Source: Helianthus annuus (lineage: Eukaryota > Streptophyta > Magnoliopsida > Asterales > Asteraceae). From it: 64,000 bases of DNA. The stretch is from positions 36,987,140 to 37,051,139 of the forward strand of contig NC_035444.2 in NCBI RefSeq assembly GCF_002127325.2, given 5' to 3'. The translations under genes were made by a program, and so were the position numbers. Shown one piece after another: positions 1-11,100 of this stretch; the stretch's first letter is position 1, and the number at the start of each line of letters is the position of its first letter. The notes beneath the pieces were generated by a model. The model saw nothing but the letters and a program-made list of their open reading frames with translations. It was not told the DNA's origin and searched no databases.

Positions 1-2122
1 AAGGGCACCCTCTGATTCCCACTCTAACTAGTCCGAATGTCGAGTCAAACGTGCTTAGAAAAAGTCAAAAGAAACGCTATTTTGTGATTTCATGCATAAT
101 CAGTAATGTAGATGGTGTGTAACCTGTTTTAACACTCATAAAACATGATAATAGGTATATTAACTAGTCTAAGCTTGTTTGATCCGACCATTTACTGTTT
201 TGACCCGGTTCGGAGCCGAAAGTCGCAAAACTTTGACTTTTGCTTTGACTTCAGTTCTGACCCGTTAAATTATGATTTAGATATGCCTTAGGACTCTCTT
301 AGGACCAGGTTACATGATGGTATAACCCTCTGTGACCGGTTCGTTGTTTGTCCGAGTCTTTTATACATTTCTGTTAAATGCTTAAAAGTTGACCGTAACG
401 CCCTTTTTCATTTAAAACGAGAATTTCGGACATGTGAAAGGACCATAACCTTAGTTACTGATTTCTAAGCATGTCCCTAAAAATTTCACGTCAATCCGAG
501 GTCCAGAATAGGAGTTATGCTAGATAGCGCAAATTACGGAAACTTTAGTAATTAAATAGCGCAATTGGCATAACGCCTATCTAAACCCAGATTTCGACAC
601 CAAACCTTTTACACACTGATGTAAAATAATATTTTGTGATTTCTAAAGATTTTTAATTATTTTTAACCTGCTCATAACCTGCGGTTATGGCAACGGTTCG
701 GTAAATACCGAATATACCCTTTTCGGCCATAACTTGAGTTCTACAAGGTCTTTTGACCCGATTCCAATTGCTACTGATTTTAAATAATAAATAAAGTATT
801 TTGGACTTTATAAACTGTTCGGGAAACTCAGATTTCCTGTAGAACTCAGAAACCTCTTTTATTATCTTTAAAAAGACCAAAATACCCCTACGGGGCATAA
901 TATGAACTTAAACTCGTTACGGGCATTATGGAAGGTATCCTACTAATTCCACAACCTCTTTAAAGCATATTGACTTAGGAAACCAGTGTAGGACTCTTAC
1001 GGTTACCCGTTACGCCTTTTTGCGCGCACGGTTCAGCTTATGTAACTAGTTTACATAAACTAGCCGAAACGGGTCAAACCATATTGTTTTGACCCCAAAA
1101 TCCAAAGTGTGGTTATTATACCCATATAAAACAAGTCTTCAAACTTGTTGGGTCCAAATCACATTCCATTCCCGGTTTTCGCCTTTCACGCGATTAAACC
1201 GTAACTATCCTTTGTAACTGACCGGTCTAAGCTACGGCTAAATTAAAGACCCGTTAGGATTCTAATAGGTTATTTTAAACCTTCGTTCCAGAATAGGAGA
1301 CCAGTAAAAGCTATTTGCAATTTATTCGATTAAGGATTTATACTTGCAAAGGTAAATACTTTTAACTTATTTTCCGTTATACGGGCTTGGGTTACGGTAT
1401 ATAGCATACCGCTTGATCGGGCATCAAATTCTCCACCATTGAGTGGGTAATTGAATAAATTTGATCGGCTCGTTTAAACAGTCTTGTTACTTAAAGCCTT
1501 TAGGGGGTTAATGACCATGTCCCGGATATCCCTGGCAACATTTTACGAAATGGCCACGACCTAAGCGCGGAGTGTAGGCGTACACTCGTCAGTGCATAAA
1601 TAGTTGATGTGGTGTGTCTATTAATCTTTAACCCGGACAAGATCCGGGCTACTGAATGCATAAGGAACATGTAATACGTTAACAAGATTATAAATTTAAA
1701 TAATTCTCCCAAGTTATAAAAGAGTTTGTGCCTTGTGCATTCAAATCAATTTTAATAAACATTTTACAAAAGTGTCGGTTGAATGTATTTACCAGTGTAA
1801 ACTGACGTATTTTCCCAAAAAGATTAAATGCAGGTACTAAGAGTAATTGGCTGGCTATTTCTCCTTAGCATCAATAAAGAGTCTCGCAAGCTTAAGATGC
1901 CTACGTCTGTTGAACAATACTCATATTTTATTTGATCCCCTGTGGATACTTTTCGACTATTCGTAATACATTAATATTACAAACAATGGTTGAAATATAA
2001 TTATCTTTATGCTTCCGCTGTGCATTCATATATTGTGTGGTTTGACTATATTGTTGCCAACTACGTCACGGTAATCCCCCACCGGGCCCACCGGTGAGAC
2101 ACGTGGAAATCGGGGTGTGACA
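1..2122 (+). mobile_element. 3' part of a Tekay-like long LTR (LTR-G)
   Basis: The stretch matches, with many substitutions, the last 2.4 kb of the 3.56 kb LTR at 51499-55062. Both copies share the run from the 'ACCCTCTGATTCCCACTC'-type stretch, through the GCTTCCGC-TGTGCATT block, to the CACCGGGCCCACCGGTG segment and the terminal GGGGTGTGACA. The LTR ends at 2122, and the next base continues the integrase frame of the minus-strand gypsy element. This is therefore an insertion into that element, either a solo LTR or a 3' LTR. The 5' end and target duplication lie outside the window. No gene is visible in it. Confidence 0.85.
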
Positions 2123-2470
2123 TTTTAACTACCGTGAATGGATGTTTGAGGGCTATGAAATGTGCATATTTAGTTAATCTATCACCTACCACTAAGATAC
2201 AATCCTTACCCTCAGATTTTGGCAAGCCACTGATGAAATCCATTGAGATGTCAGTAAATATGAATTGTGGTACAGGAAGTTGATTCAATAACCCCGGAGT
2301 TGCAACAGCTTCATACTTGGCTTGTAGACATATAACACAAAATTTAACCCATTTCTTAATGTCTTTGTCAGCCCTCTTCCAATAGAATAATTGCTTGAAC
2401 TTCTGAATAGTGGGTTGTATGCCAGAATGACCACCTACAGCTGAAGAATGACATAGTGACAGAATATCCC
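2123..2470 (-). pseudogene. Integrase N-terminal part of element F, truncated
   Basis: In a different frame from the upstream polyprotein, the minus strand encodes the HHCC zinc-binding region (GGHSGIQPT, then WVKFCVICLQAKY). The start of the catalytic core follows: MDFISGLPK, then DRLTKYAHF with the first catalytic Asp, then LKHPFTVVK. The reading breaks exactly at the LTR-G insertion, so the second Asp and the Glu of the DDE triad are missing here. A frameshift near 2470 separates it from the RNase H end of the polyprotein. It is a dead remnant. Confidence 0.85.
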
Positions 2471-2474
2471 TTCT

Positions 2475-5240
2475 TTAATCTTCTTGATTCCCAATCCAAA
2501 GCTTGGACTTCCCGGTTAATAATACCCCATCCCACTTCATGTGTTTGATAATTTCTCCTTGGCTCAATCTATGAATTAACTGTTGGGCTTGTAAATCATT
2601 AGACCAATGATCTTTGATTCTATTCAGTAATAATGGATCATAAGAAGAAATTGTCAAAGAAAAAATAGTGGAACTATGAACTCTGGAGAGAGCATCAGCC
2701 ACATTGTTGTCCACTCCTTTTTTGTATACAATGTCATAGTCATACCCCATCAACTTGCTTAACCAAGTGTGTTGGACAGGGGTGGTGATCTTCTGTTCTA
2801 ATAAATGCTTCAGGCTTTTCTGATCAGTTCGAATAGTGAAATGCTTCAATATCAAATACTGATGCCAATGCTTCACAGTTAATAGTATAGCCAACAATTC
2901 CTTCCCATATACTGATAATGCACATTGCCTTGCTGAAAGAGCTTTACTTACATAAGCAATTGGATGCTTATTTTGCATCAAGACAGCTCCCAGCCCTTTA
3001 TAACTTGCATCAGTTTCTATAATGAACTCTTGAGACCAATCTGGTAGGGCTAAAACAGGTGCTTGAATCATTGCTTGCTTCAAGGTATCAAAAGCTAACT
3101 GAGATTCTTCAGACCATACAAATGCATCCTTTTGGAGCAACTTAGTTAATGGTTTAGCTATTGTGCCATAGCCTGAAACAAACCTTCTATAATAGCCAGT
3201 AAGCCCTAAAAACCCTTTCAATTGTTTGACATTAGTAGGAATTGGCCATGTTTTGACTGCTTCAACTTTTGTGGGATCAGTAGCCACTCCATGCTGAGAA
3301 ATGACATGACCCAAGTATTCTACTTGAGCACCCCCAAAACTGCATTTTGATTTCTTAGCATATAGTTGATTTTCTCTGAATAATTGTAAAACCACTCTTA
3401 AGTCTTCTACATGCTGTTGAACATTTTTACTATATACCAAAACATCATCAAAGAAGATCAACACAGATTTCCGTAGTAACTTCTGAAACACAGAATTCAT
3501 TAGGCTTTGAAAAGTTGCAGGAGCATTAGTGAGTCCAAAAGGAAGAACTAAGAACTCAAAAAGGCCTTGATGGGTCCTGAAAGCAGTTTTGTGTATGTCA
3601 TCTTCAAACATTCGGATTTGATGGTATCCAGACCTTAAGTCCAACTTAGAAAAAATCACAGCACCCCCTAATTCCTCTAATAATTCTTCAATTAGTGGTA
3701 TTGGGAACCTGTTCTTCACAGTTTGATCATTCAGCTTCCTATAGTCTATACACAATCTCCAACTTCCATCTTTTTTCTTTACTAACACAACTGGCGAAGC
3801 AAAGGAGCTCACACTTTGTCTGATGATACCCATATCCAACATCTCTTGTACCATTTTTTCTATTATATCTTTTTGACCCACTGGATACCTATAGGCTTTT
3901 TGGTTGATAGTAACAGACTCATCATGTAGCTGAATTCTGTGGTTACAGCTCCTATCAGGTGAGAGTCCTTTAGGAGTACTAAACACATCCTTATACTGAT
4001 CCAACAAATCATTGATTTCAGTATTAAATGTGGAGACATCCACTTGGGGCTGATGTTTAAATGAACCCTTATCACTATTCTGCATACTAAAGAGCTGTAG
4101 ACTAGTCACAGAAGTGTCTGTAGAAAGCATTTGAGACAGCTTTTCTAAATAACATAAGGACAAAGCATTGTTACTAATCCCTTTCAATTCTACCACTTTG
4201 GAGTCAAATTTAAATTGCATTGTCAAGTTCTTAAAATTCCATACAATGTCATCCAGAGATTGTAACCATTGTATACCGAGTACCATGTCATAGTTATCCA
4301 AAGGTAACAACAACACATCAGTCGTAAACCAGACTCCCTGCATTAACCACTGAAAATCTTGACAAAGTAGGTGACAATCCAACTCCTTACCATTAGCTAC
4401 TAACACCTTCATTAAAGAGACTTCTCTGGTTGGACAGTTCAATTTATTAGCTAATCTTGAACTGACAAAGTTATGAGTGGAGCCAGAGTCAATTAAAATT
4501 TGTATCTGTCTAGTGCCAATAGTCCCAATTACCCTCATAGTGGATAAAGAGGTAACCCCAGTCAAAGCATAAACTGAAATTTGGGCCCCTGATTCAGTTT
4601 CCTCTACATGCTCATAACCCTCTATATCTCCCATTTCCTCATCATCATGAATTTCCAAATTGTATAGATGTTTAAATTTGCAATTATGGGTTGGGCTGTA
4701 TTTTTCATTACACCAAAAACATTCTCCCTTAGCCCTCTTCTCTTCAGCTACCTTAGCAGGCACCTTCTTAACATTCTTATTCATTTTAGTGACTGGTGGT
4801 GTTGGTAACAGGGGAAAATTGTTACTTGACTGCCCTTTATTGAAAATAGAAGGAGTCATTTTATTGGCATTAAGGGAAGTACCAGTGTTAAGGGTCTTCT
4901 TAACATCTTTATCCCCAAAAAGAGTAGTATATACTACCGTTTGTTGTTTAGCCATAGTCACAGCATCTCTCATGGTTTTAGGTTTAAAAATCTTAACTAA
5001 GCATTTGATCTCAGGTTTCAACCCCCCCACATAAAGGCTAGATGCATATTCATCAATCAACCTAACCCTGTTGAGCAAAGTATCAAATTCTTTAGTGTAA
5101 TCAGAGAGTGAACCTGTTTGATGAAGGTTTTTTAATTCTTCCATAGCATCTTCAGATAATCTTTCTGAAAAACGAGCAACAGCAGATCTGGAATACTCAT
5201 CCCATGTGATGTCACTCACACCTCTGTTTTGACTATCCAC
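2475..5240 (-). pseudogene. Ty3/gypsy gag-protease-RT-RNase H polyprotein of element F
   Basis: One open stretch of 921 codons covers most of a gypsy polyprotein. In order it holds the retrotransposon gag core (residues about 15-120), a zinc-knuckle-like CFWCNEKYSPTHNC (about 173-186), and an aspartic protease with LIDSGSTHNF, the canonical DSG being intact. Reverse transcriptase follows, with VKKKDGSWRLCIDYR, SKLDLRSGYHQI, LPFGLTNAPATFQ and the catalytic FFDD in VLIFFDDVLVYS. RNase H comes last, with FIIETDASYKGLGAVL and FTIRTDQKSL. The frame stops at GNQED just before the integrase, which resumes in another frame. The start Met is simply the first Met after a frameshift, because gag sequence continues upstream in other frames. 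The product would polymerise cDNA in a cytoplasmic particle, but this copy is a pseudogene. Confidence 0.85.
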
Positions 5241-5424
5241 ATACCCTTGGTGCCATCTAAAGCAACACCTTCAAGGTTGATAACAGCATAATGCACTTTG
5301 GCATTATCAGGAGTTCTATCCACTGTAAAAAATGATTACAACGAATGATCCAACCCTCCACTTCAGTACCATCAAATTTGGGAAAGTCTAACCTTCCTGT
5401 TCGTACCAATCTTTATTCATGATT

Positions 5425-5596
5425 AACATTTCTTTCATGGCTCAATTTGTTGTTGATTTCTGCCATTTGAGTCACTAAAGTTGTCATACTGATCTGTAAC
5501 ATTTTGATTGCTTCAGAATTTTGATCCAATAAAGCTTGTTGTCCTTCGATTAAAGATGCATTAGACTGTGCTAATTTTTCCAATTTCTCCATTTCT
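5425..5596 (-). pseudogene. Gag N-terminal fragment of element F
   Basis: On the minus strand an ATG near 5596 opens MEKLEKLAQSN. This polar, coiled-coil-like gag N-terminus runs through QMAEINNKLSHERN to a stop near 5425. An earlier ATG in the leader (MATRH) is stopped at once. Downstream the gag core resumes in another frame as LDFPKFDGTEVEGWI, the usual start of the gypsy gag domain, so at least one stop and one frameshift separate it from the main open frame. Confidence 0.65.
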
Positions 5597-5709
5597 TAAT
5601 GTCTGGTAGCCATGTTCGTCAATTAGGTCAAATTTTGGGGAAGTAATAGTTGAAGTTGGATTTTTTTTAATTGCAAATATGCATTATCATTCCACACGAA
5701 AAAAGGCAA

Positions 5710-6054
5710 TTACAAAGCAATGGCAGGTAGTCGGGCAACAAGTTGCGCCGCCACCCCCTTTTGAATAGAAAAACCAATTCTACTAAATACAAAGTTTGAA
5801 ACCTTTAGCGACGAAGAATTACTATTAACGACTTTTTGAACCCGATTCAAAAGTCGCACAGCGTCAGGAGCGAGACCACCAAAGGTATCAAACGCAAACG
5901 GGACAAACACATGTTGATTCTCCAGGCAGGCTTTCTCATGTTTTGCCACTTTGCTCGCCTCTGCCTTGAGCACCGCTTGCCCTACGACAAAGCCCTTGTC
6001 CTTGAGCCCGACAAAGGGGGAGACTCCAGTTAAATCTACACAGGCGATGATCAA
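5710..6054 (-). pseudogene. C-terminal fragment of a plant RT-like protein family
   Basis: A 114-residue open stretch reads ACVDLTGVSPFVGL, then VAKHEKACLENQHVF, VPFAFDTFGGLAPDAV and IQKGVAAQLVARLPA before its stop. From memory this closely resembles the C-terminal end of a widespread plant family annotated as reverse-transcriptase-domain proteins, the same family whose N-terminal part lies at 43096-43743. It sits in the leader of element F, between primer site and gag, where gypsy elements carry no such domain. It is thus a foreign insertion or a capture. I see no target duplications. Function in this context is doubtful. Confidence 0.6.
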
Positions 6055-6230
6055 TCAGCTACAACGAATTAGAATTCAAACGGACAATTGAATGAAGGAA
6101 TTGCTCGAACGATGATTAATCCAGAGTAGAATTGAACGGAATTGAAGGAATCGATCAACAATAATCGATTGGTCGGAACGATGATCAGAGTTTGAACGAA
6201 AAAAAAAACGAGCTCCGATGAGAATCGGTA

Positions 6231-6242
6231 GCTTTGATACCA
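6231..6242 (-). other. Primer binding site of element F (tRNA-iMet-like)
   Basis: Read on the minus strand the 12 bases are TGGTATCAAAGC, one mismatch from TGGTATCAGAGC, the complement of the plant initiator-tRNA-Met 3' end. One base separates it from the inner LTR edge, the normal position for minus-strand cDNA priming. Confidence 0.75.
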
Positions 6243-6243
6243 A

Positions 6244-6430
6244 TGTTATGATAAAAACTGAAGAGAATCGTAAAGAGGGAAATCGAAATCAATTCATTAT
6301 CAAGATGATCTGTTACAAATCGTTACTAACTATTTAACAGTATCACAAATGACTAACTAACTCTTTACAATCTAATCCTTGACTTATCATTTATTACAAA
6401 ATGAGTCCCTCTACTTATTAACATGTAACA
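6244..6430 (-). repeat. Short 5' LTR of element F
   Basis: A 187-bp block beginning TGTTATGATA and ending ATGTAACA has short TGTTA/TAACA inverted ends and directly abuts the primer site. The partner 3' LTR is outside the window, so the boundary is inferred from the ends and the primer site alone. Confidence 0.6.
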
Positions 6431-6524
6431 TGTTTTGAAATCTGTTAAAAAGAGGGAAAGGGAGGTGGCGGCTAGGGTTTTTTCATCAAGGCTTCAATAG
6501 TTCTATCGACATTTAACAGAAGGT

Positions 6525-7452
6525 AAATGATCGTGATGTTGAGGTTTCTAAAAGCTCGGAAATTTGACATCGAAAAGGCAAAGATAATGTGGGTTGATAT
6601 GATTCAATGGAGAAAGGAATTTGGCGCTGACATGATTATCGAGGTGATTTAATTATATACAATTTTGTATGCGTTTTCTAAACTTCTATGTGTTTGTGAT
6701 CTAGCATGAAAATTAATATTTCTTTTGCTAGATCTAATATAGTCAGAACTTTGATTTTCCTGAGTTGAATGAAGTATTGAAGTATTATCCTCATGGTATT
6801 CATGGAGTGGATAAAGAAGGTTGATCCTAATAAACTCCTCATGCAAGTTACAACCATGGATCCTAATGTATGCATTATCAATGATCAATATTTACATCTT
6901 ATTTCCATTTTGAATATTTCAGGGGCTGAAGAACTTTGGTAAGAGTGCTCGTGAACTCGTAACTCGCGGCTATAGAAAATTGATGGAGACAATTATCCAG
7001 AAGTAAGATTAATTGGTTTGCAAATGAAAGTTTATCATGTTCTGTTTATATTTATGACTAACTCTTTATCTGTTCAGACACTCCATCAAATGTATATAAT
7101 CAATGCGGGTCCTGGTTTTAGACTGCTCTGGAGTACTGTGACGTGATTTCTAGATCCCCAAACGGTCGCAAAGATTCATGTATGCATGGTGTATTTTTCC
7201 ATGTTGTACGTTTTAAATAAGAATCAAAAGTTTACTGTATTACTTTGTTGTGTGATACATTTTTCTTTTATTTTGATCTCTCAGGTTCTGAGTAAAAAGA
7301 ATAAACTGCTTGAGACAATCGATGCAAGGTAATGATAAGCATTCCATCATGGCGTCTATGTATGTATTTTTATAAAAACTTCGTAAGAAAAAGGTATTGT
7401 TGAAATACTAACCACATCTTGTGCAGTGAGTAGCCGGAATTCTTTGGTGGCA
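6525..7452 (+). pseudogene. Sec14-like / SFH phosphatidylinositol-transfer gene fragment
   Basis: Broken exons in order encode [18 protein letters not shown] and FGADMII (CRAL-TRIO N region); FPELNEVLKYYPHG and VDKEG joined abruptly to VDPNKL; GLKNFGKSAREL; TLHQMYIINAGPGFRLLW followed by FLDPQTVAKIHV; then VLSKKNKLLE and PEFFGGT. This is the plant SFH family of Sec14-like phosphoinositide transfer proteins. Intron-like spacers remain between exons, so the copy derives from DNA rather than mRNA. In-frame stops, for example in the FGKSAREL and TVT exons, and internal deletions rule out function. A hAT-type MITE sits just after the last exon at 7461. The fragment appears to be cargo of the putative Helitron ending at 16224. 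Confidence 0.8.
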
Positions 7453-7460
7453 CCTGAAAT

Positions 7461-7645
7461 CATGGTTGCAAAAGTCGCTAGGCGCTCCCTAGTCGGATTC
7501 GGGAGTACTCGGGAGGTACTCGGGAGTATTCGGGAGTACTCGGGGAGTAATTGGCCTGGGAGAAGAGTACTCGTGCTTCGGCAACCTACCTTGTAGCGAG
7601 TACTCGGGGAGTACTCGGAGCCTAGTCGGGACTTTTACAACCATG
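7461..7645. mobile_element. 185-bp hAT-type MITE
   Basis: The terminal inverted repeats CATGGTTGCAAAAGTC and GACTTTTACAACCATG (one mismatch when paired) are flanked by an exact 8-bp duplication, CCTGAAAT (7453-7460 and 7646-7653). The interior is made of repeated GGGAGTACTCGG-like units. It has no coding capacity. An 8-bp TSD is typical of hAT. Confidence 0.8.
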
Positions 7646-7782
7646 CCTGAAATACTAACCACATCACGTATGTTACTCTTTTTCAATGTTTTAAAAACCG
7701 GTTTATACCGGCCGGTTGAACCAGTTAAACCGGATGCCAGAATCTTGGTCGGCACGAATCATGCCGGTAAATTGAGGGAACG

Positions 7783-8158
7783 TGATAAGATCTATAATTC
7801 AAACAGGAAACTTTATTTGAACTGAAGTAAACAGCCCGATTCGAGAGGGGCAATGTCTCCAAATACACAATACTTTGATAATGAAAAACAAGGATGAACC
7901 ACTTGAAAATAAAAAGCCTGCTTTAATAGACATGACACTTAGAAACTGCTCCATAAAGTAGGCATAGGAACAACTCTTCAACCCTTCATTTTCTCGCTAA
8001 TAATAGGCATAGTAACTGCTCCCCACTCTTCCAATTTACTGCCAACTCCCTGACCAAGTGGATCCAGCTTAAGCCCAAAAACATAATTCAGTTTTTCCAT
8101 ATGGGCAGCTGTGGCCCGTTTCCTTCTTCTCGTATAAACTTTAATTGGGCCCTTATCA
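7783..8158 (-). repeat. 3' LTR of chromovirus J
   Basis: This 376-bp repeat is nearly identical to 12475-12849. It is unusual in that the polyprotein frame runs about 180 bp into it, so the last 60 codons are encoded by LTR sequence. The same peptide tail is therefore also present in the 5' LTR. Confidence 0.93.
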
Positions 8159-11100
8159 TTACTTCCCTCTCGGTAAAACGCCTTGTCCTCAAGGCGGAAT
8201 GTCGAGAATTGTTCTGCCAATAGATCATAGGATTCCCAGGTTGCTTCTTCCACTGGGCGATTACACCAAGATACCAGCAATTCTAGAACCAAATGGTCAG
8301 CTTCGGAAACCCAACGATGAGCTATAATATAATTTGGTTGCAAGTCAATTTCCCAATCTTTAGTGATGGGTAATGGAGGTTGCTGCTCAGAAGAGAACGA
8401 TCCATGGGCGGGTTTAAGCATGGACACATGGAACACTGGGTGAATTCTAGCAGTAGGTGGAAGTTCCAGTTCATATACAACAGGACCCACTGCCCGTTTA
8501 ATACGATATGGACCGAAAAAGCGTGGAGAAAGTTTTTCATAACGATGTTTGGCTAAACTCTTCTGACGATAGGGTTGAATTTTTAGGAAAACAAAATCAC
8601 CAACCTGAAATGTCAGATCTCGTCGTTTGTGGTTGGCTTGATTCTTCATCCGATCTTGGGCCTTTTTTAGATTGTTTCTAAGAAGCCTTAGCATATCATC
8701 CCGGTCTATTAACTGCTGCTCCAATTCTGGATTTTTAGTCTCCCCCATCACATAAGGGAATAAACAAGGGGGCTCCCTGCCATAGACGACGGTGAAAGGA
8801 GTGGTGCTTGTTGCGGTATGATACCCGGTGTTATGCGAATATTCAGCCCATGGTAAATAAGTAGTCCATTTGGTAGGTTGTTCACTAGCAAAACACCGTA
8901 AATAGGCTTCAAGACAACGGTTCAGAACTTCGGTTTGCCCATCCGTTTGGGGATGGTAACTTGTACTCAATTGGAGCTTAGTTTGGCTCAAACGAAATAA
9001 TTCCTGCCAAAAATGGCTGAGAAAAATCACGTCCCGGTCAGATACAATGGATCGTGGAAAACCATGCAACCGAATTATCTCTTTACAAAAAATTGCAGCC
9101 ACCCCTTTTGCAGTGAAAGGATGCGAGAGGCAAAGAAAATGAGCATATTTGCTCAAACGATCGACCACCACTAAAATAGTATCATAACGACCTGAAGGAG
9201 GTAAACCGACTATAAAGTCCATTGAGAGGTCTTCCCAAATCTGATTGGGAATGGGTAAGGGCTGAAGTAGTCCAGCAGGAGACAATGTTTGGTATTTCTG
9301 TTGTTGACAGATTACACATTGTTGCACAAAATTTCGAACATCTTGTTTCAGTTTAGGCCAAAAGTACCTGGCTGAAATACGCTTAAGAGTCTTTAAAAAT
9401 CCCCCATGACCTCCAATCGGGGTGTCATGTGCCTCCTGTAACAACTTCTGCTTGAGATCAGGTATCTCTGGTATCACTAAGCGTCCTTTGTAGAATAAAA
9501 ACTGATCAATGATGGAGAAGCCAGCAACCGATGATGGATCAGCTTGTAGTTTGTTGACTATATTGCTGGTAACTGGGTCATTTTGGAGTCCCAGTTTGAT
9601 GCCAGCCACCTCTACACAATAGGGTACCATTAGTGTCAATAACTCACCAGAATGGGGTCGGCGAGATAAGGCATCCGCTCCTCTATTCTCTTTCCCTGCT
9701 TTGTGAATAATCGAGAAGTCATAAGGCATAAGTTTCAATAGTAAACGCTGCTGCTCGGTAGTTGTAATTCGCTGCTCAAGTAAGAACTTCAAGGTGTAAT
9801 GATCGGTACGGATGAGAAAATGTCGACCAAGCAGGTAATGACTCCACTTTTGTACCGCCAATACTAAAGCCAACAGCTCCCGGTCATAAGCTGATTTGCA
9901 TCGATTAGCAGGAGAAAATCCCTTGCTAAAATAGGCCACGGGGTGATCTGCTTGAGACAATATAGCCCCTACACCATCAGAAGAAGCGTCACATTCGACG
10001 ACAAATGGTTGTGAGAAGTCGGGTAACCTCAAAACAGGTGTGGACAACAATGCTTCTTTTAATTCATTAAAGGAATTTAGGGCTTCTTTTGACCACACAA
10101 AACCATCTTTCTTAGTCAACGCTGTGAGGGGTCGTGCTATCAAGCCATAGTTCCTAACGAAACGTCTATAGTATCCCGTTAGACCAAGGAACCCTCTTAC
10201 TTCCTTGACTGTTGAAGGTATTGGCCAAGATTGCACTGCTGAAATCTTTTCGTCTTCAACTTTAACACCTTTCGAATTAACCACATGCCCGAGAAACACC
10301 ACTTGTGGCTGCCCGAAACAACACTTCGACATCTTAGCGAAAAATTGATTGTCGTATAGTAACTTTAAGGCCTGTTCCAAATGAGATCGGTGTTGCTCCA
10401 TGGTATGGCTGTAAATCAAGATATCGTCAAAAAATACAAGTATGAAGCGACGTAAAAAGGGACGAAATAAATCGTTCATAATAGCTTGAAAAGTGGAAGG
10501 CGCATTCGTCAACCCAAACGGCATAACCTTGAACTCGTAATGCCCCGAATGAGTACGAAAAGCCGTTTTTGCAACATCTTGAGCAGTCACTCTAATTTGG
10601 TAATACCCAGATCGTAAATCAAGTTTAGAAAATACCGTTGCACCATACAATTCATCCAGTAACTCGTCGATATTCGGAATGGGGTACTTGTCGGCTACCG
10701 TTATCTTGTTAAGGGCTCGATAATCGACACACATTCTCCATGTATTATCTTTCTTTTTTACTAACAAGACCGGACTCGAAAATGGGCTAGTACTTGATTG
10801 AATAAACCCGGCTGTCAAAAGTTGGTTGACTTGTTTCTCTATTTCGGTTTTTTGCGAATGAGGGTATCGGTAGGGTCGGATATTGGGTGGTGGTGCGTTG
10901 GGAATTAGGTGGATTGAGTGGGTTTGGGTTCTAACAGGTGGTAGGGTTTTGGGTTCATCAAAACCAGTGGAGTATTGGTTGATAATAGGTTGTAGTGGAG
11001 TTGGAATTTGTGGGTTGCTTACTGGTTCAATAGCCAAGTGTTGGAAACTAGATGATTTTTGGGGTCCCGTTTCGATACCTTTCAGCTTGTATCGTTTACC

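Larger units (their letters stand above)
2123..6430 (-). mobile_element. Decayed Ty3/gypsy retrotransposon (element F), 5' portion
   Basis: Read on the minus strand, the order is a 187-bp 5' LTR (6244-6430), a primer site like tRNA-iMet (6231-6242), a leader, gag, protease, RT, RNase H, and the start of integrase, where LTR-G interrupts it at 2122. The rest of the integrase and the 3' LTR lie beyond the left edge. The element is broken by frameshifts at about 2470 and near 5250-5430. It also carries a foreign RT-like fragment in its leader. It cannot be autonomous as it stands. Confidence 0.85.
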
